From assembly GCA_964276025.1 (NCBI GenBank), contig CAXYDD010000001.1, forward strand, positions 186,001 through 250,000: a stretch of 64,000 nt of DNA. The letters are read 5' to 3'. This document shows, in pieces, positions 25,546 through 35,220 of this stretch (position 1 is the first letter of the stretch; each line of letters opens with the position of its first letter). The stretch is from Porticoccus sp964276025. GTDB taxonomy: Bacteria > Pseudomonadota > Gammaproteobacteria > Pseudomonadales > Porticoccaceae. The notes under the pieces were generated by a model that did no database searches, was not told the DNA's origin, and worked only from the letters and a program-made list of their open reading frames with translations. The position numbers and the translations under genes are program-made.

Positions 25546-27057
25546 ATGTCTCAGTCGTTATTTCATGCCTACAGCAAGAATTTCTTGGGTAATTCACCCA
25601 TCTGGTATAAATATACAATTTTAGCCTTTCTGATTGTTAACCCTATAATATTATTTAGTCCTTTGGGGTCTTTTGTGGCCGGCTGGTGCCTGATTATAGA
25701 GTTTATATTCTGTTTAGCTATGGCATTGAAATGCTACCCACTTCAACCAGGTGGTCTCCTCGCAATTCAGGCAGTTGCCTTAGAAATGACAAGTCCAGGT
25801 ACAATACTTCACGAAGTAGAGGGCAATCTTGAGGTCATTTTGTTGCTTATCTTCATGGTTGCAGGCATCTACTTCATGAGAGATCTTCTTTTATTCACAT
25901 TTACAAAGATCCTCATTAAAATTCGATCCAAGGCAATACTGTCTTTGTTATTTTGTTTCGCAGGGGCTATTTTATCAGCTTTTTTGGATGCGCTTACCGT
26001 AACTGCAGTGCTTATTAGTGTTGCCATTGGCTTTTATTCTGTATATCACAAGGTTGCATCTGGTAAAAATTTGCAAGATGAAGCAAATCATGACTATTCA
26101 GATGACATTTCTGTTCTTCCAGGCAACCAAAAAAATCTCGAACAGTTTCGTAGCTTCTTAAGAAATCTAATTATGCATGGAGCAGTTGGAACTGCCTTAG
26201 GTGGTGTAACTACTGTTGTAGGAGAACCGCAAAACCTATTAATAGCAAAAAAAGCTGGCTGGAATTTTATGGAATTTTTCTTCATGATGGCACCTGTTAC
26301 TATGCCTGTATTAGTTTGCGGCCTGTTAACATGTGTTCTTCTAGAGAAGTTACGCTGGTTCGGATACGGAACAATACTGCCCGATGCAGTAAGAAATGTT
26401 TTGGAAGACTTCGATATTGAGCAATCTAAGAAGCTGACAAGCAGCAATAAAGCAGCTCTTGTAATTCAGGTTTTGGTTGCCCTTTTTCTAGTCATAGGAC
26501 TCGCTCTTCATATTGCCCCAGTTGGATTAATTGGACTGTCAGTAATTGTTTTACTTACAGCATTTAATGGGGTTATAGAAGAGCATAGATTAGGCCATGC
26601 TTTTGAAGAGGCCTTGCCTTTTACGGCGCTACTAGTTGTATTTTTTGCAATTGTTGCAGTAATACATGATCAACACCTATTCAAACCTATTATTGATGCG
26701 GTGCTAGCTATGGAGGTGAGTGTTCAGCCTGTGATGTTTTTTGCTGCTAATGGCATTCTTTCTGCCATAAGTGATAATGTTTTCGTTGCAACTGTATACA
26801 TAAATGAAGTGAGAGCTGCTTTAGATGCAGGAACAATAACAAGAGATCATTTTGATTTGCTTACTATTGCTATTAATACCGGAACCAATCTTCCGAGTGT
26901 TGCAACGCCCAATGGCCAAGCTGCATTTTTGTTTTTACTCACATCAGCTTTAGCTCCACTTATTAGACTATCCTACGGGAGAATGGTTTATATGGCTTTA
27001 CCATATACTATCGTTCTTTCTGTAGTGGGCTGTTGGGCTGTAGTGTATATGCTGTAA
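25546..27057 (+). CDS. nhaB: Na+/H+ antiporter NhaB
   Basis: Electrogenic sodium/proton antiporter of the inner membrane. The 503-residue protein has about a dozen hydrophobic segments and typical NhaB blocks: LQPGGLLAIQA, GVTTVVGEPQNLLIAKKAGW, FFAANGILSAISDNVFVATVY and NTGTNLPSVATPNGQAAFL. AAAAGGGG precedes the ATG. In a cell with a sodium-pumping Nqr complex encoded nearby, it would interconvert the Na+ and H+ gradients. Confidence 0.95.
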   Translation: MSQSLFHAYSKNFLGNSPIWYKYTILAFLIVNPIILFSPLGSFVAGWCLIIEFIFCLAMALKCYPLQPGGLLAIQAVALEMTSPGTILHEVEGNLEVILLLIFMVAGIYFMRDLLLFTFTKILIKIRSKAILSLLFCFAGAILSAFLDALTVTAVLISVAIGFYSVYHKVASGKNLQDEANHDYSDDISVLPGNQKNLEQFRSFLRNLIMHGAVGTALGGVTTVVGEPQNLLIAKKAGWNFMEFFFMMAPVTMPVLVCGLLTCVLLEKLRWFGYGTILPDAVRNVLEDFDIEQSKKLTSSNKAALVIQVLVALFLVIGLALHIAPVGLIGLSVIVLLTAFNGVIEEHRLGHAFEEALPFTALLVVFFAIVAVIHDQHLFKPIIDAVLAMEVSVQPVMFFAANGILSAISDNVFVATVYINEVRAALDAGTITRDHFDLLTIAINTGTNLPSVATPNGQAAFLFLLTSALAPLIRLSYGRMVYMALPYTIVLSVVGCWAVVYML

Positions 27058-27071
27058 GCTAGTTCTATAGG

Positions 27072-27791
27072 TTAATCTTTCTCTTTTAACCATACACATT
27101 CCCCATTGCTATCTAAATTTATTTTAGATAGCTTTTCTTTATGGGCTAATAGCTCTTCTTCGCTGGCAAGATGAACGGTTAATTTAGATCTTTTCTCGCT
27201 TAGACGTCGTATTTCATTTTTGATAATACCATCATGAGCACTTCTATTAATATCAAGAGCAAAATCAACTTGGCCACCTGTCATTAATAAATACACGTCT
27301 GCAAGAATCTCTGCATCGAGAAGAGCGCCATGTAGGTCTCTTTTCGAATTATCAACAAAGTATCTTTTACAAAGAGCATTGAGATTATTTCTTTGTCCAG
27401 GATGCCTTTGACGTGCCATAACAAGAGTATCAACTACAGTACATATGTCGTTGATGCATACATCAATTTTATTTAGCTTAGCGAATTCATGATCAATAAA
27501 ACCGACATCAAAGGGAGCATTATGAATTATTAATTCAGCACCACTAATGAAATCTTGAAATTCATTATATATAGAAGAAAAAGTTGGTTTATCTGAAAGA
27601 AATTCCGCTGATAGGCCATGCACTTCAACTGCACCCTTGTCTACATCTCTTTCAGGATTTATATACTGATGGTAGTGGTTACCTGTTAGCTTTCTATCAA
27701 TTAGCTCTATGCACCCGATTTCAATGATTCGATGATTTTCGCTAGGCTCTAAACCTGTTGTCTCTGTATCCAGTACGATCTGTCTCGTCAT
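27072..27791 (-). CDS. dnaQ: DNA polymerase III epsilon subunit (3'-5' exonuclease)
   Basis: Proofreading subunit of the replicative polymerase. The 239-residue DEDDh exonuclease shows ExoI DTETTG with Asp8 and Glu10, ExoII HNAPFDVGF and ExoIII HGALLDAE. The C-terminus is the region that contacts the alpha subunit. rnhA lies upstream on the same strand, a conserved gammaproteobacterial pairing. Confidence 0.95.
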   Translation of the reverse strand: MTRQIVLDTETTGLEPSENHRIIEIGCIELIDRKLTGNHYHQYINPERDVDKGAVEVHGLSAEFLSDKPTFSSIYNEFQDFISGAELIIHNAPFDVGFIDHEFAKLNKIDVCINDICTVVDTLVMARQRHPGQRNNLNALCKRYFVDNSKRDLHGALLDAEILADVYLLMTGGQVDFALDINRSAHDGIIKNEIRRLSEKRSKLTVHLASEEELLAHKEKLSKINLDSNGECVWLKEKD

Positions 27792-27847
27792 TAATATTAG
27801 CCTTTTTTATATATTTAAATTTTTGGAGCATGTTGTTATAACTTGAA

Positions 27848-28291
27848 TTAAGATTTTTTTTCTATGTCGTCAATACCTAGATTTGCTAGTTGATCTGCTA
27901 TATCATTTTCGCGGTGACCGCTATGTCCTTTAACCCACCTCCAGTCAATTAAATGGTCGCTTGATACTTTTTCGAGACGTTTCCATAAATCAACATTTTT
28001 TACAGGTTTTTTATTAGCTGTTTTCCAGCCACGTTTTTTCCAACCAGCCATCCAGTTTGTTATACCCTGCCTTACATACTCTGAATCTGTAGTTAAAATA
28101 ACATTAGAACTTTCTTTTAATGACCCTAGAGCCTCAATAGCAGCCAATAATTCCATTCTATTGTTTGTTGTTAGCTTATCGCCACCATAGATTTTTTTTT
28201 CGTTTACACCGTATCTAAGTAAAGCGCCCCACCCACCTGGTCCTGGATTACCTCTGCAGGCTCCATCAGTGAAAATTTCAACTTCTTTCAA
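27848..28291 (-). CDS. rnhA: Ribonuclease HI
   Basis: Degrades RNA in RNA-DNA hybrids. Catalytic residues are in FTDGAC, MELLAA, TTDSEY and ENDIADQLA, with a GHSGHREN loop. I start at TTG 28291 because AGGAG lies seven bases upstream and the protein then begins LKEVEIFTDG, matching E. coli. The ATG at 28327 would add 12 residues overlapping the upstream methyltransferase. Length is then 147 residues. Confidence 0.95.
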   Translation of the reverse strand: MKEVEIFTDGACRGNPGPGGWGALLRYGVNEKKIYGGDKLTTNNRMELLAAIEALGSLKESSNVILTTDSEYVRQGITNWMAGWKKRGWKTANKKPVKNVDLWKRLEKVSSDHLIDWRWVKGHSGHRENDIADQLANLGIDDIEKKS

Positions 28292-28310
28292 ATCTATACT
28301 CCTAAGCTTT

Positions 28311-29102
28311 TTAACTACGAGTCTCAAAAATGGATTTTTTATGTGCTCCTGTTGGGATATTTAATTTCTTCCAAGTTTTATAGTCTGCAGATACTGGTCG
28401 AGAAACATATTTTTTTGCAAGAATAATATAAAATGCACCGAACAATATCTGATATTTATTAATAATTTTGTTTAAAAAAAATTTGTTCTTTTTAAGTGCA
28501 AGAAGCTGTGATGCAATTAAGTATCCACCCGAGAATTCCTTCACTGGCTTGATGTTTAAAAGTTTCAACCAATCAACCAGTCTTTTACATCTAATATTAT
28601 GGCGTCGCCATAAAGGATTACAAGAAATTAATCGGGCTGGATATGCCAGTAAACCAAATAAACTTATTGGATTGAAAACAACGATAACAAGATGACCTGT
28701 CGATTTGAGAACTCTTGATGCTTCTTTCAGGACCTCATGTGGATCTTGAGATAACTCAAGTGAATGGTGAAGCAGGACTGTATCTATAGTCTCAGTAGAT
28801 AATGGAAGTGCGCTTAAGTCTGAAATAGCATTATTTTCAGTATCCTTAGATAATCCAAACGAAACGGTCTGCAGGTGATTAGAGGTAAAAAATAGGGGTG
28901 AAGCAGAGGTAACGCCTAAGCGTATCATCCTATGAGACCCAATATCTGCGAATATTTTTCTCAAAACCTTGCTTTCTTCTGATATTAAATACTTTCCATA
29001 TTTACTTTTGAACCAGCATTGAATCTGGCTATGAGCAATGTCTGATGATAATAGTTTATTGCTTTCTAATTTTTTTTTTAGCTTGCTAAGTATGCTTGTC
29101 AT
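28311..29102 (-). CDS. YafS-like SAM-dependent methyltransferase
   Basis: A 263-residue class I methyltransferase-like protein. LLHHSLELSQDPHEVLKEASRVLKS is the post-motif region of the Methyltransf_11 fold (only part quoted: LKEASRVLKS). The glycine-rich SAM loop is weak, with LGVTSASP in its place. The position between gloB and rnhA equals that of E. coli yafS, whose substrate is unknown. Catalytic activity is uncertain because of the degenerate first motif. Confidence 0.75.
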   Translation of the reverse strand: MTSILSKLKKKLESNKLLSSDIAHSQIQCWFKSKYGKYLISEESKVLRKIFADIGSHRMIRLGVTSASPLFFTSNHLQTVSFGLSKDTENNAISDLSALPLSTETIDTVLLHHSLELSQDPHEVLKEASRVLKSTGHLVIVVFNPISLFGLLAYPARLISCNPLWRRHNIRCKRLVDWLKLLNIKPVKEFSGGYLIASQLLALKKNKFFLNKIINKYQILFGAFYIILAKKYVSRPVSADYKTWKKLNIPTGAHKKSIFETRS

Positions 29103-29220
29103 TCAGGGGCCTAATATAAAATATCAATGGGCTCATTCAGTATAATTTTTCTTCTTTGATTTATTTCATTATTTCTTAATAACTGATCATTTAATAGTTT
29201 ATTATATAGGTATAAAATAA

Positions 29221-30009
29221 ATGATTAAGAGTTATATAAGTATGTCTTTTAAGATTCACGGAATCCCCGCATTTCAAGATAATTATATCTGGCTTTTACA
29301 TTCAGAAGAAACTGGATTAGTTTTTATTGTTGATCCAGGTGAATCGGAGCCAGTTTTTGACTTCTTGAATAAGTTTCAATTATCGTTAGATGGAATTCTA
29401 GTTACTCATCATCATCCTGATCATATTGGCGGCATAGACAAGATACTTGAACACTATTCGATCCCAGTCTTTGGGACCGCCAGAATCAACCAAGCTACGC
29501 AAGTGGTCACTGATAAAGAAATCATATCTTTATCTGGTCACAAATTCGAGGTTATGAGTGTACCGGGTCATACATATGACCATGTTGCTTATTATTCAGC
29601 TGATGAGTCTGTATTATTTTGTGGTGATACTTTATTTTCAGGCGGTTGCGGCAGACTTTTTGAAGGTACGCCACAACAAATGCATGCATCCCTTTCCTTA
29701 TTGTCCTCTTTGCCCTCCTCTACGAAAATATATTGTGGCCATGAATATACAGAGGCTAATACTAATTTTGCAGTTATGCTAGATCCTGATAATGAGTCCT
29801 TAAAAAAATATGCACAAGAAGTAAAAATTTTAAGAGCAAATGCTAAGCCTACCCTTCCTTCGACAATAGAACTTGAAAAAAAAATAAATCCTTTTTTTAG
29901 ATCTAATGAAAATAGTATTAAAACTGCTGCTAGCTCATATACCAAAAAAATGAATCTGACTACTATTGAAACATTCGCAGCTATTCGGAAATGGAAGGAC
30001 TCATACTAA
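29221..30009 (+). CDS. gloB: Hydroxyacylglutathione hydrolase (glyoxalase II)
   Basis: Hydrolyses S-lactoylglutathione in methylglyoxal detoxification. The metallo-beta-lactamase motif THHHPDHIGG is intact, with later ligands in VPGHTYDH, CGDTLFSGGCGR and YCGHEYT. The ATG at 29221 gives 262 residues. An internal ATG at 29242 starting SFKIHGIPAFQDNYIW fits the family better, and neither has a strong Shine-Dalgarno. It is divergent from the methyltransferase gene. Confidence 0.93.
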   Translation: MIKSYISMSFKIHGIPAFQDNYIWLLHSEETGLVFIVDPGESEPVFDFLNKFQLSLDGILVTHHHPDHIGGIDKILEHYSIPVFGTARINQATQVVTDKEIISLSGHKFEVMSVPGHTYDHVAYYSADESVLFCGDTLFSGGCGRLFEGTPQQMHASLSLLSSLPSSTKIYCGHEYTEANTNFAVMLDPDNESLKKYAQEVKILRANAKPTLPSTIELEKKINPFFRSNENSIKTAASSYTKKMNLTTIETFAAIRKWKDSY

Positions 30010-30050
30010 TATTAAAACCTTCGTGAAAAATTAATTGATCAGTGGTAATA

Positions 30051-31322
30051 ATGCGTACAAGAATACCAATAATTATAATCTTGGTTTTTTTTATAACCTC
30101 AGGTTGTTCCCAGCAACAGATCATATCGACTAGCGATCTTTCTGCATCCTCCAAATCGTCTATTTATGAAAAAAATTTACATAATGACTTATGGTTTAGA
30201 TTGAGAAAAGGCTTAAAGCTCAATAAATATTTTAAACATAAGGAACTTGATAACAAAAAGCACTGGGATCAAAATCACCAAAAATATATAAATAAGATAA
30301 CAGCGAACAGTGAACTTTATATTTATCATATTATTAATATGCTAGAGGCTAACGATATGCCTCTAGAGCTTGCTTTATTGCCTGCTATAGAAAGCTCCTA
30401 TAACCCTTTTTCTTATTCCCATCAGCATGCATCGGGTCTCTGGCAATTTATACCGCCAACGGCTAGATCACTAAATCTAAAACAAGATAGTTGGTACGAC
30501 GGTCGTCGTGACATCATAAAATCAACAAAGGCCGCAATAGATTACCTTTCGTACCTTTACAAACGCTTTAACGGTAATTGGCTACATGCTATTGCCGCAT
30601 ACAATGGCGGTGAAGGAACTGTGAGAAGAGCAATAAAAAAAAACAAAGGGAGGAATATGCCTACCGATTTTTGGTCACTAGATCTGCCGAAAGAAACTGA
30701 GTCTTATGTTCCTAGATTATTAATTCTATCAAGAATCATAGAAAATCCGCAAAGATATAACATTAGGCTACCGATATTACAGAATAAACCGTACTTTGAT
30801 GATGTTAATCTTAGTAATCAGATTAATATCAATAAGGCTGCGGAAATAGCTGGAATAAGTATCAATGAGATGATTATGCTTAACCCTGGATATAAATTGG
30901 GTGTAACTCATCCTGTATCCCCTCAAAATATCCTACTACCTGTTGAAAAAAAGATTAGTTTTTTGAGTAGACTAAAAGAATTACCAAAAGAAAACTGGTC
31001 GCCAATAAAAAGATATCAAATTAAACCTGGTGATACACTCTCAGAGATTGCTGCAGAGCACGACATAAGCCTTGAGTCTCTAATGTCAATGAACAGCATC
31101 ACTGGACATATAATCCAGATTAACCAAGAAATTAAGATTCCAGGTACAGGTATTGATGAGCTAGATATTCAAAAAAAATACATGCATATAGTTATATCAG
31201 GCGATACCTTGTGGAAAATTTCAAAAGATCACAGAATTTCGATAAAAGATATCCGCAGATGGAACAATTTAAATTCAAATCTACCATTAAAAATTGGGAT
31301 GCGACTTAAACTAAAAAAATAA
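30051..31322 (+). CDS. mltD: Membrane-bound lytic murein transglycosylase D with LysM repeats
   Basis: Cleaves peptidoglycan glycan strands. From the ATG at 30051 (423 residues) a lipoprotein signal ends at the FITSGC lipobox. The SLT domain has catalytic Glu114 (PAIESSYNP), GLWQFIPPTA and IAAYNGGEGTV. Two C-terminal LysM domains, each marked by PGDTL or SGDTLW, bind peptidoglycan. A GTG at 30042 is a weaker start. It lies next to gloB, as in E. coli. Confidence 0.94.
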   Translation: MRTRIPIIIILVFFITSGCSQQQIISTSDLSASSKSSIYEKNLHNDLWFRLRKGLKLNKYFKHKELDNKKHWDQNHQKYINKITANSELYIYHIINMLEANDMPLELALLPAIESSYNPFSYSHQHASGLWQFIPPTARSLNLKQDSWYDGRRDIIKSTKAAIDYLSYLYKRFNGNWLHAIAAYNGGEGTVRRAIKKNKGRNMPTDFWSLDLPKETESYVPRLLILSRIIENPQRYNIRLPILQNKPYFDDVNLSNQININKAAEIAGISINEMIMLNPGYKLGVTHPVSPQNILLPVEKKISFLSRLKELPKENWSPIKRYQIKPGDTLSEIAAEHDISLESLMSMNSITGHIIQINQEIKIPGTGIDELDIQKKYMHIVISGDTLWKISKDHRISIKDIRRWNNLNSNLPLKIGMRLKLKK

Positions 31323-31353
31323 TACCCCAATAAAAGCATGACTAATAATTTAT

Positions 31354-31608
31354 TTATTGTCTTGTTGGAACCTCATAAGCAATATCTTTATTTATTTGCT
31401 GAATGCTTTTTTTCTTAATGCTGCTAGACAAATCATCACACTTATTTTTATCTCCCTCACACAAATCACATGTATAATTTTCTTCATTTAATGCTGCCCC
31501 TACACCACCACAGGAGCCCTTTAAAGGAGTTTTTCCCATAATTATACCAATAGCCATACCAGCCATAATTAAAGCTAATACAAAAAAAGCAAGAAATAGC
31601 TCAAGCAT
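31354..31608 (-). CDS. nqrM: Na+-NQR maturation protein NqrM
   Basis: NqrM (DUF539) delivers or inserts the iron centre between NqrD and NqrE. The 84-residue protein has one N-terminal membrane helix and four cysteines in GSCGG, YTCDLCEG and NKCDD, the family arrangement. It is the last gene of the nqr-apbE group, two bases after apbE. Confidence 0.9.
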   Translation of the reverse strand: MLELFLAFFVLALIMAGMAIGIIMGKTPLKGSCGGVGAALNEENYTCDLCEGDKNKCDDLSSSIKKKSIQQINKDIAYEVPTRQ

Positions 31609-31610
31609 GC

Positions 31611-32684
31611 CTATTCTCCAGTGAAATATTGATTAAACTCTTTAGAAAAAATAACATCAAAATTTTCTCCATTTTTTATTATTAAATATACCGCTAAATT
31701 ATTTTCTTCTGCAATCTTTATAGCTTGCTGTGGACCGAGAACCATCATCGCCGTAGAAAATGCATCTGCTTCAGCAGCACTCTCGGCTATGACAGTTGCG
31801 GAAACGAGATTATGTTTAATTGGGTATCCACTGCGAGGATCTATGGTGTGCGAATATCTATTTCCATCTTTTTCAAAATAATTGCGATAGTCACCTGAGG
31901 TTGCTAAACTAGAATCTGTTATTTGTATGAGCTCCTGTACTCCAGCTTGAACGAAATTGGGTTTCTCAATAGCTATGATCCAATTTGTTCCTTTTGAATT
32001 CTTACCTTTGATTCTTAATTCACCACCAACCTCTACAAGATAGCTATCTATTTTATAATCATCAAGCAATCTTGCTATGCAATCGACAGCATATCCTTTT
32101 GCGACCCCCGAAAGATCTATTTTTATATCATTGAGTCGTGTAACTAAATTCTTTTCTTTGTCAATTAACAGCTTATTAAGCCCAACTGAACTCAAGAGGC
32201 TAACGATTTGCTGGTGATCAGGTATTTTTTGTATGGATAACTGAGGTCCAAATCCCCAAAGATTTACTAGTGAGGCAACCGAAGGGTCAAATGAGCCGCT
32301 GGACTTAATGTACACATTTTTTGCTATTGTAAGAACATTCATCATATCTGATGAGACAATCTGAGGAACATTAATCGGAGATTCGTTGAAAACCATCAGT
32401 TCAGAGGATTTATCATACGTAGTAAAAATTTTATTGATGGCTTGAAGTTTAGTGTCTATCAATTTTTTCATACTAGGAATAATTTCTTTTTGCGAAATTA
32501 TTTTTACTTCATATTTAGTGCCCATCACTGAGCCTGAATAAATTATCTCAGCATTGGTAGGCTTACATCCAGCAACTAAAGTTATGACAAGAAGAGAGAG
32601 AAAAACACATATATATTTTGTTACTGCTGATAGCAAAAACGAGGCCAATGGCCTCGTTACGATCTCTCTTTGATATGTAGACAT
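31611..32684 (-). CDS. apbE: FMN transferase ApbE (lipoprotein)
   Basis: Attaches FMN through phosphate to threonines of NqrB and NqrC. The protein has a lipobox LVAGC, GSVMGTKYEV, DLSGVAKGYAVD, VEVGGELR and the HTIDPRSG motif, with AEADAFSTAMMVLG later. The ATG at 32684 is four bases after nqrF but reads through an intrinsic terminator. A TTG at 32636, just past the hairpin, would give a cleaner lipoprotein signal but has no Shine-Dalgarno. The true start is unsettled. Confidence 0.9.
   Translation of the reverse strand: MSTYQREIVTRPLASFLLSAVTKYICVFLSLLVITLVAGCKPTNAEIIYSGSVMGTKYEVKIISQKEIIPSMKKLIDTKLQAINKIFTTYDKSSELMVFNESPINVPQIVSSDMMNVLTIAKNVYIKSSGSFDPSVASLVNLWGFGPQLSIQKIPDHQQIVSLLSSVGLNKLLIDKEKNLVTRLNDIKIDLSGVAKGYAVDCIARLLDDYKIDSYLVEVGGELRIKGKNSKGTNWIIAIEKPNFVQAGVQELIQITDSSLATSGDYRNYFEKDGNRYSHTIDPRSGYPIKHNLVSATVIAESAAEADAFSTAMMVLGPQQAIKIAEENNLAVYLIIKNGENFDVIFSKEFNQYFTGE
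32635..32658 (-). terminator. Rho-independent terminator at the nqrF/apbE junction
   Basis: A perfect nine-pair GC-rich stem (AACGAGGCC/GGCCTCGTT) with a three-base loop is followed on the minus strand by a T5 tract. It lies 31 bases after the nqrF stop and inside the 5' region of apbE. It should lower transcription of apbE and nqrM relative to nqrA-F. Confidence 0.85.
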
Positions 32685-32688
32685 AGCG

Positions 32689-33912
32689 CTACCCGCCAAA
32701 ATCGTCGAGAAATATATTATCGCGCTCAACACCAAGATCTGTAAGCATTGAAATAACAGCTGAGTTCATCATAGGCGGTCCACACATATAGTACTCACAA
32801 TCCTCTGGAGCGGGATGTTCCTTAAGATAATTCTCATACAAGACATTATGTATAAAGCCCTCATGACCATCCCATTTATCTTCTGGCTGGGCATCAGATA
32901 ACGCAAGATGCCAATCAAAATTATCATTTTCTTGAGCAAGAGTATCGTACTCTTCGTTATAAAAACACTCCCTTAGGGATCTAGCGCCATACCAAAATGA
33001 GATTTTTCTATCTGTTTTTAAACGACGAAGTTGATCAAATAAGTGTGAGCGCATTGGGGCCATTCCAGCCCCACCTCCAATGAAGACCATTTCTGTTGAA
33101 GTATCCTTAGCAAAAAACTCACCAAAAGGGCCAAAAACATTAACCTTATCACCTGGTTTTAGATTAAAAGCCCAAGAGGACATGACTCCTGGCGGAATAC
33201 CCTCTGTTCCAGGCGGTGGAGTTGCGCAACGTATATTAAACTTAACTATTCCTTTTTCTTCTGGGTAGTTAGCCATCGAATAAGCTCTGATTACAGTCTC
33301 ATCGACTATTGATTCATGGTTAAAGAAACCAAATCGCTCCCAGTCTTGTCGGTACACTTCCTCGATATCAAATTCACTGTATTTGACATGATGTGGCGGA
33401 CATTCAAGCTGCACATAACCACCGGCTCTGAAATCTACACTTTCTCCATCTGGTAGTCTCAATGTTAGCTCTTTGATGAAAGTAGCGACATTTGGGTTTG
33501 CTTCTACTGTACACTCCCATTGCTTGACACCAAAAATTTCTTCTGGGACAACAACTTTCATATCTTGCTTTACTGCTGTTTGACACGAAAGTCTCCATCC
33601 ATCATTGGCTTCTCTTTTAGAGAAATGAGTCTCCTCAGTTGGTAGCATGGAGCCGCCGCCTTCTGAAACAATACATCTACATTGAGCACATGTACCTCCA
33701 CCCCCGCATGCAGATGCTAAAAATAACCCAGCATTAGATAAAGTCAGTAAAAGTTTGTCCCCTGCTGGAACAGTGATATTTTTTTCGCCATTAATATCGA
33801 TTGTTACAAGCCCAGAACTAACTAATTTCGCACGAGCGGCTAGGATAAAAGCAACCAAAGCTAATACAACACCTGTAAACATAGCGACACCAAGCAAAAT
33901 CTCTAAATTCAT
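32689..33912 (-). CDS. nqrF: Na+-NQR subunit F (NADH dehydrogenase, 2Fe-2S and FAD)
   Basis: Entry point for NADH electrons. The 407-residue protein has one N-terminal membrane helix (about 4-26) and a 2Fe-2S ferredoxin domain with Cys69, Cys75, Cys78 and Cys110. The FAD domain has RAYSMANYP, followed by an NADH domain with FIGGGAGMAPMRS and YMCGPPMM. Spacing and length match Vibrio NqrF. Confidence 0.97.
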   Translation of the reverse strand: MNLEILLGVAMFTGVVLALVAFILAARAKLVSSGLVTIDINGEKNITVPAGDKLLLTLSNAGLFLASACGGGGTCAQCRCIVSEGGGSMLPTEETHFSKREANDGWRLSCQTAVKQDMKVVVPEEIFGVKQWECTVEANPNVATFIKELTLRLPDGESVDFRAGGYVQLECPPHHVKYSEFDIEEVYRQDWERFGFFNHESIVDETVIRAYSMANYPEEKGIVKFNIRCATPPPGTEGIPPGVMSSWAFNLKPGDKVNVFGPFGEFFAKDTSTEMVFIGGGAGMAPMRSHLFDQLRRLKTDRKISFWYGARSLRECFYNEEYDTLAQENDNFDWHLALSDAQPEDKWDGHEGFIHNVLYENYLKEHPAPEDCEYYMCGPPMMNSAVISMLTDLGVERDNIFLDDFGG

Positions 33913-33935
33913 ATATTTATTCTCCTTAGCTATTA

Positions 33936-34553
33936 TTAAAGGTCAATTCCACCAAAAGACATAAAGCCTAAAGACATAAGGCCAACTGTTATAAAGGTAA
34001 TTCCTAGACCTTGAAGGCCGTCTGGAACATCGCTATATTTAAGTTTTTCTCTTATTCCTGCCAATGCGACAATTGCGAGAGCCCAACCAAAGCCGGCACC
34101 GAGGCCATATACAGTACTTTCTGCAAGATCATAATCTCTTTCAACCATAAATAATGCAGCACCTAAAATTGCACAATTTACTGTTATTAACGGTAGAAAA
34201 ACTCCAAGAGCGCTATAAAGCACTGGAACATACTTATCTAAAAACATCTCCATAATTTGGACAATAGCGGCAATAACACCAATATAACTTAACAGACCAA
34301 GAAAACTTAAGTCTACCTTTTCCATGCCATCTATGCCTGTCCAAACTAGAGCGCCCTCAGTTAAAAGATACTTAAAAATCAGATAGTTAGCAGGTACTGT
34401 TACTACCAATACTACGATTACAGCAATTCCAAGCCCCATCGCTGCTTGTACTTTTTTTGAAATAGCCAAAAATGTACACATACCAAGAAAAAAGGAGAGC
34501 GCCATATTTTCTATAAATACTGATCTTACAAATAAGCTCAAATAATGTTCCAT
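33936..34553 (-). CDS. nqrE: Na+-NQR subunit E
   Basis: Integral membrane subunit with six helices that, with NqrD, holds the intramembrane iron centre. The 205-residue protein starts MEHYLSLFVRSVFIENMALS, and its motif NCAILGAALF carries the conserved cysteine. The start overlaps the nqrD stop by one base, so translation is coupled. Confidence 0.96.
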   Translation of the reverse strand: MEHYLSLFVRSVFIENMALSFFLGMCTFLAISKKVQAAMGLGIAVIVVLVVTVPANYLIFKYLLTEGALVWTGIDGMEKVDLSFLGLLSYIGVIAAIVQIMEMFLDKYVPVLYSALGVFLPLITVNCAILGAALFMVERDYDLAESTVYGLGAGFGWALAIVALAGIREKLKYSDVPDGLQGLGITFITVGLMSLGFMSFGGIDL

Positions 34554-35218
34554 TATGCAGTTTCTCCTTTAGGAGTATTAGCTGCAATCTTGAAGTCGGG
34601 CGCCTCAACTTGGGATTTTTTCCAAGCCCTTAGTCCCCATATAAATAGGCCAATTAAAAAGAAGGCGCTTGGTGGTAAAAGTAACATTCCATTTGGAACA
34701 TACCAGCCACCATTAGTTGCAATCGGAAGGACTTCAAATCCATAAAGTGTTCCAGAACCAAAAAGTTCACGAACAAATGCAAGTGCTAACAAAATAACAC
34801 TATATCCTAAGCCATTACCTATACCATCCAAAAAACTATCTACAGGGGGATTTTTCATTGCAAACCCTTCAGCGCGACCCATCACGATACAATTTGTAAT
34901 AATTAAACCGACGAATACAGAGAGCTGCTTACTTATATCATAGGCTACAGCTTTTAAAATCTGATCAACAAGGATAACAACTGAAGCGATAATGGTCATT
35001 TGGACTATTATTCTTATGCTCCCTGGAATTTGGTTCCTTATTAAGGAGACAAGCATACTTGATACAGCAGCAACAACTGTCAGGCATATACACATAACGG
35101 AGGTTACCTTTAAGCTAGAGGTGACCGCCAAAGCTGAGCATATTCCTAAAATCTGAAGCGCAATCGGATTTTCGTTGAAGACTGGTCTCAGCAGTATTTC
35201 TTTCATCTTGTTAGACAT
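34553..35218 (-). CDS. nqrD: Na+-NQR subunit D
   Basis: Six-helix membrane subunit homologous to NqrE. The 221-residue protein includes NPIALQILGICSALAVT and LIITNCIVMGRAEGFAM, the latter with the iron-ligand cysteine. It lies two bases after nqrC and overlaps nqrE by one. The length is normal. Confidence 0.96.
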   Translation of the reverse strand: MSNKMKEILLRPVFNENPIALQILGICSALAVTSSLKVTSVMCICLTVVAAVSSMLVSLIRNQIPGSIRIIVQMTIIASVVILVDQILKAVAYDISKQLSVFVGLIITNCIVMGRAEGFAMKNPPVDSFLDGIGNGLGYSVILLALAFVRELFGSGTLYGFEVLPIATNGGWYVPNGMLLLPPSAFFLIGLFIWGLRAWKKSQVEAPDFKIAANTPKGETA

Positions 35219-35220
35219 GT

